A DNA stretch of 64,000 nt from Tipula vernalis. Taxonomy: Eukaryota > Arthropoda > Insecta > Diptera > Tipulidae. Of the stretch, positions 33,492 to 44,939 are shown piece by piece. The DNA lies in assembly GCA_958295665.1 (NCBI GenBank), contig OY282560.1, positions 49,476,333-49,540,332 of the forward strand, in the 5' to 3' direction. A program made the translations under genes and the position numbers. The notes under the pieces are model-generated. The model ran no database searches, was not told the DNA's origin, and was given only the letters and a program-made list of their open reading frames with translations. The first letter of the stretch is position 1. Each line of letters begins with the position of its first letter.

Positions 33492-34632
33492 AATTTAAAC
33501 AAAAAAAATTTAAGATTAGGAAATATATTTAAAAAAGAAAAAAAAATACAAATATATATTTTTGTTGTTGTAAATTTTATTGTGTTCGTCCTGTTATATA
33601 TATTTTATATATAATATCACTATTTTTTTAACTAGTTTTGACTGTGTTTTTATTTATTTAATTTTTTTTTTTGTATTTAATTTATAATCTACAGGCCATT
33701 TCAGTATAGCATAACCCTTATTCACGAAATTAAACTATTTCCCACTCAATTTTGTTGACTAATTAATAATAATGGTCTGTTGAAGTTAAATTATCCTCTT
33801 TGCGCCGAAATGTTTGTGTGTTTTATTTGTGAAATGCTATTTCATTGACGCACATCTTTCTTTTCATCACTCAACTGGTTTATTGCCAGTGGCAAATAAT
33901 GTAATAATCAATAGAGACTAATTAAGAAGTCAACTGAAGGTAAAACTCATTTACCTTGATATTAGCATTAAAATTTTGACAAACGCGCAAATAGTTATGA
34001 AACGGAATGGAACATTTTCCGAAAATGGTTTAATTTCATAAGAAAAAAGGGTTTTGCCTATAAGAAAGAAAAATAAAACCTTTAATTCAATTTAGTTGCA
34101 CAAAAAAAAAAAAAATTTGTTCACTCTCATCTCAGACACGCTTAAAAAATATTTTGTACTTTTTTATGGTTGTAACTTTTGGTTTTGTGTATGGATTTTG
34201 ATCGCGATGCATATATTGTTGGAACTTATTCATCATCATCCCAATATGATTGCTGGTAAGTCATACATACATTATGCGTGAATGCACTTGCATTTTGCTA
34301 TCATCACTTTATCATATTATTGTTTTTGGAAGTTTTTTTCTTTTCTAATCATACACATATTAAATGTATATAACTCATACATGTTATGCCTCTAATTTTA
34401 ATCCATACACAAAATTATTTGTCAACCCTTTAATTATTTTTGAAGTGCTTTTTAAACTAAAATTAGGAAGAAAAAAGAAATTAAATAAATTATTTATATT
34501 CAATATTATAGCGATAAAAAAAAAATATTTTAAAATTTAATGCACGTTGTTTGATGCAAATTTATAGTCACAGACTGTAAACTATGTATTTCTTTAAAAG
34601 TACTTAATAAAAAAAAGAAATTTAAATGAATT
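33492..34632. other. Intron sequence without features
   Basis: AT-rich; no genes or elements recognised. Homopolymer A/T runs only. Confidence 0.6.
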
Positions 34633-34634
34633 TA

Positions 34635-36220
34635 CAGTGGTGTTCAATAAAATAGGACAGTACATCATTTTTTTATTCAATTTAAAATTTCAAAAATTTC
34701 CTACAAACATATCTAATTATAGTTGGCCGGGTGAAGCCCAAATACAATCTACTAAAAAAATGTAGATCGAGTAAACAGATATTTTTTGTAAATTTCGGGA
34801 AATCACCGAAAACAATTATAAAAATATTATTTCTGCGTTCAAAAAAATAGGACATCAGTATTAATTTGAACTTCGCTCGATACACATAAAATAATTAATT
34901 AAAATTATTACAAATTACGTAAGTGCAATTCAAAAATTAAATATTATTTAAAAAAAAATGTAAAAATAATTATTCAGAAATTCAGAAATGGGCCGTGCAA
35001 AACATTGTAGCAATGATGAAAAGAAAATTACACTAAAACTAAAATCGGAAGGAAAATCCATTTCCGAAATTGCTCGAATTTTGTCCAGATCGCGCAATAT
35101 GGTATTAAATGCCCTTAAAATTAAAAATCTTGTGGAAAAACGTGGACGTATTCGAAAAACTACAAAAAACGAAGACGCCTTAATCGTGCGGACGGCAAAA
35201 AAAGAACCATTTATGACATCCAGCGAAATCAAAAAGGATCTAAACTTAAATGTTTCAGGTGTAACGGTAAGAAGAAGATTGCTAGAGAACAAATTAAGAG
35301 GTTGCGCCGCCCAGAAAGTCCCACTTTTGTCAAAAAAGAACATTAAACACAGGGTTAGCTTTGCAAAAAAACATCTGGCAAACACAGATCCAGAAAAGTG
35401 GAAGAAAGTGTTATGGACTGATGAATCCAAGGTAAATCTCTTTGGATCCGATGGCCGACATTATGTACGACGGCCACCGAATACAAGTTTGTTGTCAAAA
35501 TACACAAAAAAAAACCATAAAGCACGGCGGTGGTTCAATTATGGTATGGGGTGGTTTTTCGTGAATGCGGATATTTACGTTGACATACTAAATAACGTAA
35601 TGCTAGAGTTTGCTGAAAATACAATGCCCTCAGGTTGGTGTTTTCAGCAAGATAATGACCCTAAGCATACTTCGAGAAAGGCGAAAGCGTGGTTTAGGCA
35701 ACACAATGTAGAGGTTATGGATTGGCCAGCACAATCACCCGATCGAGAACTTATGGAGTATTGTGAAGAAAATCATTAGTACAAAAATAAGAACGAATTA
35801 TGGGATGCAATAAGGTCCGCCTGGGAACAAATTCCGGTTAAGACTTGCCAAAATTTAGTAGAGTCTATGGACCGCCGCTGCAAAGAAGTGCTGAACAAAA
35901 AGGGTCATACAACTAAATATTAATTAATGTATTTAGTGTACTATAAAAAATATCCACATGCAAGACTGAATTGAGGCCATATTTACGTATTGAAATGAAC
36001 TGTCCTATTTTTTTGAACAGACTTTTTTTTGAAATAAAAGTTTGATGATTTTTATTTAATTTTTTTTGTATTGAATTTAAATGGAGTCTTAGAATTTATT
36101 TATACGTATTCAAAAATATTATCTAAATAAAAAAAAAATTGAAAATTGACATGTAATTTTCTATTTATATTATAATTTCATTAAAAAGTGCCGTATGTCC
36201 TATTTTATTGAACACCACGG
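34635..36220 (+). mobile_element. Tc1-like DNA transposon with IR/DR ends, inactive
   Basis: The left end CAGTGGTGTTCAATAAAATA (34635) follows TA. The right end reads as its complement, finishing GAACACCACGG (36220) with one change from GAACACCACTG. A second, inner copy of the repeat occurs on each side: GTTCAAAAAAATAGGAC at about 34838, and its complement at about 36000. This gives the IR/DR structure with about 220-bp ends. A transposase lies between. The right TA is mutated to TG. Confidence 0.9.
34988..35779 (+). pseudogene. Tc1-like transposase, frameshifted and missing third catalytic residue
   Basis: The 263-codon frame has the paired helix-turn-helix DNA-binding region (ISEIARILSRSRNMVLNALK; GVTVRRRLL) and the DDE core with Asp145 (LWTDESKVNLF) and Asp222 (QQDNDPKHTS). 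A run of A near 35505-35515 shifts the frame: the conserved KHGGGSIMVWG is readable in another frame, and the ORF frame returns only at YVDILNNVM. After SPD at about residue 252 the expected LNPIENLW is deleted, so the third acidic residue is lost. A stop follows, and the C-terminal end is readable to 35924. Confidence 0.88.
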
Positions 36221-38093
36221 TGGGAGTCGCCCATTTATGGTATTAGATGACTAGGTGTCGAAATCGTTTTATTAAATTTTAATTATTTTAATTTTACAAA
36301 AATTATTATTGTGATCATTCAATTTATTATTTAAGAGAAAAACAAATATTAACTTTGGAATTATAATTTAAAAATAAAATTATAATACGCCCCAGTGTTA
36401 GTAGGATTAAAATATTACGCGCGTCGTATAGCCTTTAATTAATTTTAAATATATTTAAAAAAAAAATTAATTTTGTTAGACAAAAGACTGAAAAACCATC
36501 TTCATTTTAATTTTTAATTAATTAACGATTTTTTTTTTTTTTTAATTATTATTGTTTTGTTTGCATTAAGGCTATAACACACCTATATAAAATATTTAAA
36601 TATAAATTACAAACGAAAAAAAAACTATAATTAGCTTTAAACAACAAACATATTTAATTACGTAAAATAATAGTTTTAAAAATATAGAAATGATATACTA
36701 GTTGCATGATTTTAGTTTTTAGACAAAATGTATAAATAATTTAGTATATGATTTGTACATCGTCGTGTATACCGAATTTTTCGATCACATGATTCATTCA
36801 GTTTTGTGCTTACAGCTCTAATATACACGTACATATTTAATTTAAATGTGTGAAGAAACTAGGATATTTCAGAAGCCTTAACCAAATTAGGAATGGCCAC
36901 AGTACAAACCATAAGATACTAACCGCCCATTTTAAAGATGTTAATAACTCTTGTACATCTCTTACTGCAATACCACACAATTCATATGATTATTTTATTT
37001 ATTTTAAAGGTTAACGAACACGGTTACTACAAGCTGAATTTTAAAAATTATGAAAATTTGGAAAAGGTAGTAGTACATTTTATTAAATTCGGCTTGCAAC
37101 CTAAAATACTACATGGCTACATAGCTAAATTATAAAATTACAAAATTTGTCAAGAGAAAGCTAAAATGCTAATAATAATTATTACTCCTACAATTTAAAT
37201 AGAAAATCCAACTCTCCCCCCCCCCCGTCATATTCAATTTTTATTTTTTATTTTTATTTTTTTAAGATTGTGGAAGAGCCTATCCACACATATTTTGAAA
37301 TCGATTATATAAAACAACAAGTAAAGGTAATACAATTGTTTTGTTAAAACTTTGCTTCAAATTAATCTATTTCCTAGTGCTTCTGAATCAACGAGTTAAT
37401 ATATTATATAGGTCAGCTTTTAAAATATTAACAACTCACTACGAATTTTGGTTCAATTTGTCCGTGTGTTTTACCATTTACTTCTATGTATATGGATCTT
37501 ATTTTCTAAAAGATAGCTTCTCAAATTAGACTAAACCATTCACAAAAAGCCTGCAAAATGCGGGAAACGAAGCGGAATATACTTCCACACTCGATCTCAT
37601 CAGTGCTTTAGTATCAGACAGTTTTTGAACTTTGAAGCGTTGGCTGTTGGTGATATCAGAATGTCGAGACGATATCAGCTATAACTTCCTCGGCGCTGTT
37701 AGTCTTAACACTTAGTATAGTTACTAGAATTGGAGATGTCTCATTGAGGAATTGGGCAGCGGCTAGTGCTAAAGAAAAGGAGTAGTTAACGAGTATGTGT
37801 TTATTTTAGATGATTAAACAAGAAAATTCAGAAACATCGTTATCCAATGCCGCGTCAGATTTTATCAATTATAGAAGACGCTTGTGTTTTAGTCCTTGCA
37901 TTCGGAAACTATTACTCACACACATATATCGTTCTGTTTTGATGTTGAAATCTCTAATGCGTTGTCGTTCAACACTTGCGTCTTCCTATTTTGTAGATTT
38001 TTTTTTTTTTTGTAACTTAATGTTACTTTTTTCCACCACCAGGAAGTGGGCGACCAACTGATTTGATCAGTAATCGAACTCATTCTGTAATGT
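36221..38093. other. Intron sequence without genes
   Basis: AT-rich with A/T runs and a poly-C tract (about 37217-37226). Short frames carry no recognisable domains. Confidence 0.6.
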
Positions 38094-38288
38094 TGTTAAT
38101 TTTTTATTCCAGAGTACAAACATGAAAAAACACATGTACCTTATACAAAGGAAAAACTAGAACTGTACTTTTATTCAGTGACATGAAAGCAAGATTACAT
38201 GATATGAAAAACCCTATACACAAGTACAAGTACAAATACAATTGACATTAGTTAAATATTAATCTACTAGATGTCAAAACCTTCAACA
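38094..38288 (-). repeat. copia 2 3' LTR
   Basis: It pairs with 43982-44175. On the - strand it starts TGTTGAAGG and ends TTAACA, the usual TG...CA termini. Confidence 0.88.
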
Positions 38289-38367
38289 TTTTTCTTTTTT
38301 TTTTTTCTTTTATATTAACACTTCCTTCAAAAAGATAAACAGGAAAAACTAAAGATGCTTTTGATGA

Positions 38368-39926
38368 TTACACGATTTCAGTTTTCCGTACACCGATCCT
38401 TTCCCAAAGAAAAACAAATCGAACACGTTCAAGCGGCTTCGTCAATAAATCAGCTAACTGATTCTTTCCAGCGATGTGCTCCAATTTAATTTCACCATTC
38501 AATAATCTCTCCCGTACATACAGATATCGAATTTCAATATGTTTTGACCTTCGATGAAATTCTGAATTCTTCGCTAATTTTACAGCACTAGCATTGTCAA
38601 TATAAAGGTTCGGAGATAACTCTGGCATTTCAATCAATTCGGATAATAAACGTCGTAACCAAATCAATTCCTTCGCTCCTTCACTAGCTGATATAATTTC
38701 TGCTTCAGTTGTGGATGTTGCTATCACCCTCTGCAGCTGACTATTCCACGATATGGCTCCACCGGAAAACATTGCTACTATCCCGGTCGTAGAACCGGAA
38801 CAATTCTTGTCACCAGCGAAATCAGCATCGCTATATACTTGTAGTCCTTCTTCTTTGTTGTATATTATACCGTGCTTTACAGTACCTTTCAGATACCGAA
38901 ATATACGTTTAACTTGATTCCAATCTTGAACAGTTGGTTTTTCCATAGCTCGAGCAGCTTTATTTACTGCAAAAGCGATGTCTGGACGAGACGCTGTTGT
39001 AAGATACATCAAACAACCCACTGCTTCACGATAAGGTACATCAGGTGACACTGCTTCGTTGTGATCACTTTCTTCACGGCCTATTGGAGTTGAGACAGCG
39101 TTTGATTCTGTCATTCGAAATCTCTCCAGTATTTTCCTTGTGTATTTTTCTTGGCTAACAACAATTGATCCATTTTTCCGATGCTCTATTTTCATACCAA
39201 GAAAATTATCGAGAGAACCAGTCGTAGTATTAAATTCTTGTCGTAAAATTCTTAAAAACTCAGCAATTTCTTTCTCTTCACTATCGACAACTAGACCATC
39301 ATCGACATAAATTGCTACATACAATTGAACTTTATTGCGCTTTCGATAAAAGAGACAAGGATCTGCGACACTGTTTTTAAAATCTGCTTTCTTCATGAAT
39401 TCCATGAACTGTTTGTTCCAACATCGTGGCGCTTGCTTTAGCCCGTACAAACTTCTTTTTAACAGACATACTCTACCAGTACCGTCACCAAAATCTTCTG
39501 GTTGTTCTAAATACACATCTTCTTCCAGATAACCATTCAGGAAGGCAGTTTTCACGTCGAACTGTTTCAGTTTCATTTTATTAGCAGCCGCTACAGCTAA
39601 CAAAGTTCGTATAGTGTCGCGCCACAGGACTGAATGTTTCTTCGTAGTCGATTCCCTGCTTTTGTACATAGCCCTTCGCTACTAATCGAGCTTTGAAACG
39701 AGTACTTCCGTCACTCGCGATCTTCTGACGCAAAACCCAGCGATTTTTCAAAACTTGTGCTTCCTTTGGTCGTTCAACTAATATCCAAGTTTCATTTTGT
39801 TTCAGAGATTTAATCTCTTCATGAATCGCCTGCATCCAATACTCCCTCTCATTCGACTTCAGAACTTCAGAGAATGAGTTTGAATCTTGATATTCAACAG
39901 CAACTCCTGCCATCATTGAAAATTCA
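38368..39926 (-). pseudogene. copia 2 RT and RNase H
   Basis: Two overlapping frames (39916-39581 and 39669-38368) cover [65 protein letters not shown] and IYVDDGLVV. RNase H follows with YSDADFAGDKNCSGSTTG, TTEAEIISASEGAKELIWL, YIDNASAVKLAKNSEF and RRSKHIEIRYLYVRE. Catalytic residues of both domains look intact. One shift near 39600 separates the parts. Confidence 0.88.
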
Positions 39927-41329
39927 TCAAGCTGGTTTTCTTCGTTGCCTTTCGCTTTTTCGATTTTCTATAGAAAACGCCTTACTATTTTGTGTTGATT
40001 CACTCGTTTGCTCCATTCCAGTTGAATTTCCCGTCTCGCCATATTCGTCGTAATCCCGACTTCCTTCAGAAGTGGACGACGTAAAAAACTCACTCTGAGT
40101 TTGATTTCCCTTGTCTTGGTATCTGACCTTTTTTGGCTCTTCTCTTATTTCAGATAACAATTTTGACCGATTTTGGTCCAGAACTTCTTCTTGACAAATA
40201 TCAAATACCGCAGTATCGCTGCGCAAATTGCAAACGACTTCTGGCTTGAATTTCACGTCATGGCTCATGACTACTTTCCTTTTAGAAGAGATCCAGACTC
40301 GAAAACCATCTTTGTCTTTGACATATCCAACAAGATGTCCGAATACTGCTTTGTCATCAAACTTCAAGCGGAAACTCTTTCGAACTCGAAAATTTTTAGA
40401 TGATCAAGTCTTCCTACTGTCCGATTATACCACAATTCATAAGGGGCTTTATTCTGAACTGACGATTTCCCAGTGCGATTTAATAAATATGCTGCGTTGT
40501 TACAGGCTTCTGCCCACAATCCTTTCGGTAATTTGCTTGGATTCAACATAGACCGTGCTGCTTCAACAATAGTTCTATTTTCGCGTTCCGCTGCACCGTT
40601 TTGCTCAGGTGTATAAGGCGGTGGAATCCATTGTTCTATTCCTCTGCTTGCGAGCAATTCAACAACTCTCTTATTGTCAAACTCTTTACCTCCATCACAC
40701 CTGAATTGCCCGACAACATGTCCATTTGCATTAGCTTTATTTAAAAATTGTTCCAGCATATTACATACTTCACTTTTGTGTTTCAAAAAGAAAATTCTCC
40801 GATGCTTGCTAAAATTATCCTTAAAAACAACGTAATAACGTGCTCTTCCAAACGACTCTGTGGTCATTGGTCCATTGACATCTGCGTGGATCAATTATCC
40901 AGTAACTGTCGGACGATTTATCCGTTGCTTGAATGGTAGCTTATGCATTTTTCCTAGAGCACATCCATCACAGAATTCTTCATTGTCATTTTCCACTTAA
41001 TTGTTCATTTGTTTCAAAACATTCTTTATATGCAGTTTATTTTGATGACCAAACCTCTCGTGATACACTTGCAGTGTTTCGTATGATTTCACTAAATTCA
41101 CTTGTACGTTTCGTTCTGGTTTTACAACACGCATATCAAGCATATATAATTCATTTTCCATATAACCAGTCATTACGGTATTTCCATTCATTTTTTCACG
41201 AATTATAACACCTCTGTCATCGATTGTCGTACTGTAACCATTTAATGCTGCTGCTTTGACAGAAAACAAATGCGCACTCGCATCAGGAACAGATAAAACC
41301 TTTTCCAATTCAGCATTATACCAATTGTT

Positions 41330-41330
<1 letters not shown>
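39927..41330 (-). pseudogene. copia 2 integrase
   Basis: It includes LSVPDASAHLFSVKAAALNG (end of protease region) and the zinc finger HERFGHQNKLHIKNVLKQMN (41308-40997). The core carries MIHADVNGPM, FRCDGGKEFDN and PEQNGAAERENRTI with all three acidic residues (40894-40364), then the C-terminal KFDDKAVFGHLVGYVKDKDG (40367-39927). A stop at about 40995 and frame changes break it. Confidence 0.85.

Positions 41331-41333
<3 letters not shown>
41323..41333 (+). repeat. Target-site duplication of the viral insert, left copy
   Basis: AATTGTTGTTT; its last three T merge with the poly-T tract. It matches 42829-42839. Confidence 0.85.

Positions 41334-41364
<31 letters not shown>
41331..41364 (-). 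other. Poly(A) tail of the viral insert
   Basis: 34 consecutive T on the + strand, i.e. poly(A) at the 3' end of the - strand insert. Up to three bases may belong to the target duplication. Confidence 0.9.
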
Positions 41365-41369
<5 letters not shown>

Positions 41370-42828
41370 ATATAATTTTTGTTGTATAGCTAAATTATTG
41401 TTTTTGGATTAAAATATAATTCAATAGTTGAGTATGATAAAAGTATAAAAATAAACACGAACAATAAACAATTTGTTCATCATAAAAACATATGTATTTA
41501 ACCAAAATATTGATTTCTGGGCATAGCAACAAACCAGTCTGGTACACCTTTCTCAGGATCCCTTCGTTGCCCTTCTGCTGCAGCATAAAGCTCACCTTCC
41601 AGATGGGTAGTAAAGGTTGTTATCTGCTGATCTAACAAACCTTTGTGCATAACACCTGTATGCATTTTCTTTCCGTATTCACTGAAAGATGTCACACCTC
41701 TAATTTGTTCAAACAATTTAGTAGCTACATAAAACAATGAAGGGAAATTAGTGCTTTTGGCAGAACCTAAATCTTTTCGGAAACCGAAAAACTTGTTGGT
41801 TCCAACTGTCTCTACTGCTTTGCCATAATTTTCAAATTCTACAGACAAGATATCTCCAATTATCAACCATGGGAATGCTGTAAATGCTCGTATGGCTTCA
41901 CCAATCGTATTGAATGAAGTCATACCTTGTCCTTGGATTCGACCAACAATTAATTTCAGTCTCAACAAATCATCATCATCAGAAATCATAGCATCTAATG
42001 AATCGGATAATTGTTGAGCGCTTTCATCCGTAATATAACTTCCTACATTTTTGTAGAAAGTACGAATCTGTCCGACATTTAATACCATTCCGCCACCTCC
42101 TGTCCCTGGTTGACGAAGATCTCCATTGACTTTGTCCATGAAGCGCTGTTGAACCATACCTCGTCGCGCATATGAAATTACAGCACATGATATTACTTTA
42201 AACATTTGTGGTATTTGCGCAGTGATTAAACCCGGTATTAATCGATGTAAAAAATCAAATATTTCTTTGAATGTTTTAATCTCATCAACAGAAAAATCTG
42301 GATTTCTCTTGACAGCAAAATACTCATCCAATGAATCACTGTCTGCTTTGTCTGCTTCCATCACTTTTTCGATGATAGCTTTAGCAGCTCGCAAATCCGC
42401 ATTATTAGCTGCTGAATATCGATGTGCTAATGGCATGTTAAATGCACAGACCTCTACAAGAACTGCCTGGAAGAGATTTTCTTGTGTTAACATGGTTTCT
42501 TCTGACGCAAGTAATTTGAATATGCACCAAACACATGCGGTCCTAAACATCTCTTGTGCTATGTTTAATGTAACACCTTCAAATCTGACCGTTGGTCGAA
42601 CCTTTGCATCTCCTTCATATACCATTTTCACCAGAAGATCGAAAATGAAATCGTTGCGTTTTGTCATCAAATCCATGCACGTTCGATTCATCATCGGTGC
42701 TGAAAATCTTTCTGGCATATCATCGCTTTGCGACATTTTGATTATAAATTGATTAAACACAAACAAACTTAATAAAACTCAATAAAACGATAAAACAATA
42801 CAATAAAACAATACAATAAAATGATAAG
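41334..42828 (-). mobile_element. Retrotransposed viral mRNA copy (endogenous viral element)
   Basis: The insert has an open reading frame (42736-41498), a short 3' UTR and a terminal poly(A) of 31-34 bases (poly-T on +, 41331-41364). It is flanked by the 11-bp direct repeat AATTGTTGTTT (41323-41333 and 42829-42839). Removing the insert leaves continuous copia coding sense across the site. These are the marks of reverse transcription of a polyadenylated mRNA and target-primed insertion. No canonical AATAAA precedes the tail, which fits a viral rather than a host mRNA. Confidence 0.85.
41498..42736 (-). CDS. Nucleoprotein-like protein of a non-segmented negative-strand RNA virus
   Basis: The uninterrupted frame of 412 codons starts at the only nearby ATG (context ATCAAAATG; 30 bases upstream the frame has no ATG). 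There is no signal peptide, membrane segment or retrotransposon motif. The size, the mixed-helical character, a Gly-rich turn (GTGGGGM) about midway and the block FGFRKDLGSAKSTNFPSLFY near the C-terminus resemble nucleoproteins of arthropod mononegaviruses, which coat viral RNA. A xinmovirus- or nyamivirus-like origin is my guess. Not rhabdovirus-like by motif. An intact frame among decayed transposons suggests a young insertion or constraint. Confidence 0.68.
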   Translation of the reverse strand: MSQSDDMPERFSAPMMNRTCMDLMTKRNDFIFDLLVKMVYEGDAKVRPTVRFEGVTLNIAQEMFRTACVWCIFKLLASEETMLTQENLFQAVLVEVCAFNMPLAHRYSAANNADLRAAKAIIEKVMEADKADSDSLDEYFAVKRNPDFSVDEIKTFKEIFDFLHRLIPGLITAQIPQMFKVISCAVISYARRGMVQQRFMDKVNGDLRQPGTGGGGMVLNVGQIRTFYKNVGSYITDESAQQLSDSLDAMISDDDDLLRLKLIVGRIQGQGMTSFNTIGEAIRAFTAFPWLIIGDILSVEFENYGKAVETVGTNKFFGFRKDLGSAKSTNFPSLFYVATKLFEQIRGVTSFSEYGKKMHTGVMHKGLLDQQITTFTTHLEGELYAAAEGQRRDPEKGVPDWFVAMPRNQYFG

Positions 42829-42839
42829 AATTGTTGTTT
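42829..42839 (+). repeat. Target-site duplication of the viral insert, right copy
   Basis: AATTGTTGTTT, identical to 41323-41333. It also encodes the Asn-Asn-Asn of the copia protein on the - strand. Confidence 0.88.
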
Positions 42840-43865
42840 CGTCGAAATTGAATCTTTATTGTCCCTTGACCAAACGCATCCATATTCACATCTTGTTTTC
42901 CAAGTGAGATTACTTCAGGTATGACAAATTCACTGTATGACTTAAAATATTGCTTATTGGGAGTGATATGCTTCGTAGCGCCACTATCACAATACCACTT
43001 ATTTGCATCGATGTAACTTCTAATTGATGCGCCCATGACATGTGAAGTAAATACAGCGTTACTACCTTGCTGTTTGTTGTGCTGCTTAATTGTGCTTCCA
43101 TCTGCATTCTTTTGTGGACACTCTGCTGCCCAATGGCCCAATCGCTTGCATTTATTGCAAGGAAATTTTTGTTTTGCTCGTTCCGTTGACATTTTTGTTT
43201 TATTCGTGTTTCGTTTCTTTTTATATTCACCAGATGCGATGAATGCAGTTGTCAATGATTCTATTTTGCTTTGATCACGTAGGTCTATCGTACAAAGTTT
43301 CTCGATGAGTAGATTCAAACTTTGTTTTTCTGATGAAATCGTGTCCCAAAGATCCTTAAAATTATCATATTCCTTTCCCAATGTCGATAAAATCCGGCCA
43401 TTCAATATTCGCTCAGACAGGATATTTTCGTTATGTTTTGTTAATTCGTCATTTAAATCTACGAACTATAACGCTAATATCTTCTTTCTCGTCTCGTTTT
43501 ACTCGGAAAAATGCTTCAATTAGCATATTCAGACGTTGCGTACTACTACGTTCAAATCGCGCACGTAATTTGTCCCAGATTTCTTTCGCATTGTTACAAG
43601 TCAACACGAGCTCAGCAACTGGTTTGCTTAATGCACTTGCAATCACACTTGCAACTTTCGCATCGTCCTTCTGCCACTCCGCCTATACAGCTTTTTCTTC
43701 ATTTGTTGAGTCCGCCTTTAATTTGACACATACGCGTTTACCATTAATAATCTCTTCAAGTGCATATGAACGCAACACCATAGAAATATGCCATTTCCAT
43801 TTTGCCCAGTCATCAAGCCCTTCTAATTTATCGACATTCATTTTGTATTCACCACTGGTAGCCAT
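42840..43865 (-). pseudogene. copia 2 gag and protease
   Basis: Gag starts MATSGEYKMNVDKLEGLDDW (43865). It has a TAG stop near 43683, a second frame to 43449 (EIWDKLRARFERSSTQRLNM) and a third from 43405 with the zinc knuckle CNKCKRLGHWAAEC and the protease active site WYCDSGATKHIT. Sense breaks off at FRRNNN where the viral insert lies. Gag forms the particle; the protease cleaves it. Confidence 0.88.
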
Positions 43866-43963
43866 TTCCTTCTAGTTTTAGTTTTGATTTTATTTCTATC
43901 AATTTTATGCACACGCCAACTTTATACTTCTATTAATAAATTTATTTATTATTGCTGCGTGTT

Positions 43964-43977
43964 CTGGGCGCATAACC
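43964..43977 (-). promoter_or_regulatory. copia 2 primer-binding site
   Basis: GGTTATGCGCCCAG on the - strand lies four bases inside the 5' LTR. It has one mismatch to the initiator tRNA-Met internal sequence used by copia 1. Confidence 0.8.
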
Positions 43978-43981
43978 TCTT

Positions 43982-44175
43982 GTTAATTTATTATTCCATA
44001 GCACAAACATGAAAAAACACATGTACCTTATACAAAGGGAAAACTAGAACTGTACTTTTATTCAGTGACATGAAAGCAAGATTACATGATATGATAAACC
44101 CTATACACAAGTACAAGTACAAATACAATTGACATTAGTTAAATATTAATCTACTAGATGTCAACACATTCAACG
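43982..44175 (-). repeat. copia 2 5' LTR
   Basis: It pairs with 38094-38288. The outermost base on the + strand is G instead of A (CAACG for CAACA). Confidence 0.88.
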
Positions 44176-44939
44176 GTTTTTTTTTCGTTTTTTTTTCTTT
44201 TATATTTGAAGTTCAATAGAAAAACGAAAATTAGAAGTGGCTTAGACCGTTTTTGCATTGAACATTATGATTGCTATTAATATTTACCGGTGAACAGAGG
44301 TCAGGCTAACCCCACTAGATGGGGCTGATATTCCAGGAATGCTTGGAATAAACAAAAAGCAGTTGTGTTTAGGGTATTTATTATGGCCTGAAAGTTTTGT
44401 TAACTAGAGTCTGTCTGACCCCAACTTTTTCCATACATTTTGTATGTCAAAATCAGTAACAATTTCTTTATTCCTAGAAAATAGAAAAAGCTACATGGAT
44501 CGGTAAAAGTTATTGACTATCAGACGAACCGAAAGTCCCTTGAATTCTACATTAGATGTGATGCAAAATCCACCGATTGGTACGAGACGAACCCAAACAA
44601 AATCTTTTGTGACATGGGTTTTATGTGCGACGATTTTCAAAAGAATTGGGATGAATTTCAGAGACAGACAGAGACAATCGTTCATTTTACCAGGCTGCAA
44701 TGGCGCAGCTTAGATTGAAGCAGTTTTGCCAGTTTTAGAGGATCGAGTAAATGAGAAAGAAGAGACGTTATAACAACTTCACCAATAACGTCAAGAAACA
44801 TTTGCTATGGTCAATACAAATTTTTGTAACCGCATGGGGACACGTAGTAGTAAAAATCATGATGATTATGCCAGTATACTCATCCAGCAGTCCCGGAAAC
44901 TGGCTAGGATTCAATGAGTCAATCACATGAATCGGAAAC
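44176..44939. other. No gene seen
   Basis: Non-coding intron sequence. The part after 44400 may be the 5' side of the RTE-like relic that follows, but no domain can be read. Confidence 0.45.

Larger units (their letters stand above)
38094..44175 (-). mobile_element. Ty1/copia retrotransposon 2 with both LTRs, carrying a viral insert
   Basis: The coding strand is -. LTRs at 38094-38288 (3') and 43982-44175 (5') are about 195 bp with about eight differences by hand count (near 4%). The primer-binding site GGTTATGCGCCCAG lies at 43977-43964. Gag, protease, integrase, RT and RNase H follow in copia order. Stops and frameshifts in gag and pol show it is dead. A 1.5-kb virus-derived insert at 41334-42828 splits the protease-integrase join. 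No clear 5-bp target duplication was seen. Confidence 0.92.

Noticed and set aside
41498..42736. Viral frame as part of the copia polyprotein
   Set aside because: It interrupts the copia sense in mid-domain, has its own ATG and poly(A), and is bounded by a target duplication.
42222..42752. 176-codon + strand frame across the viral insert
   Set aside because: It is antisense to the viral nucleoprotein-like frame, has no recognisable domain, and lacks the support the - strand frame has (start context, poly(A), position).
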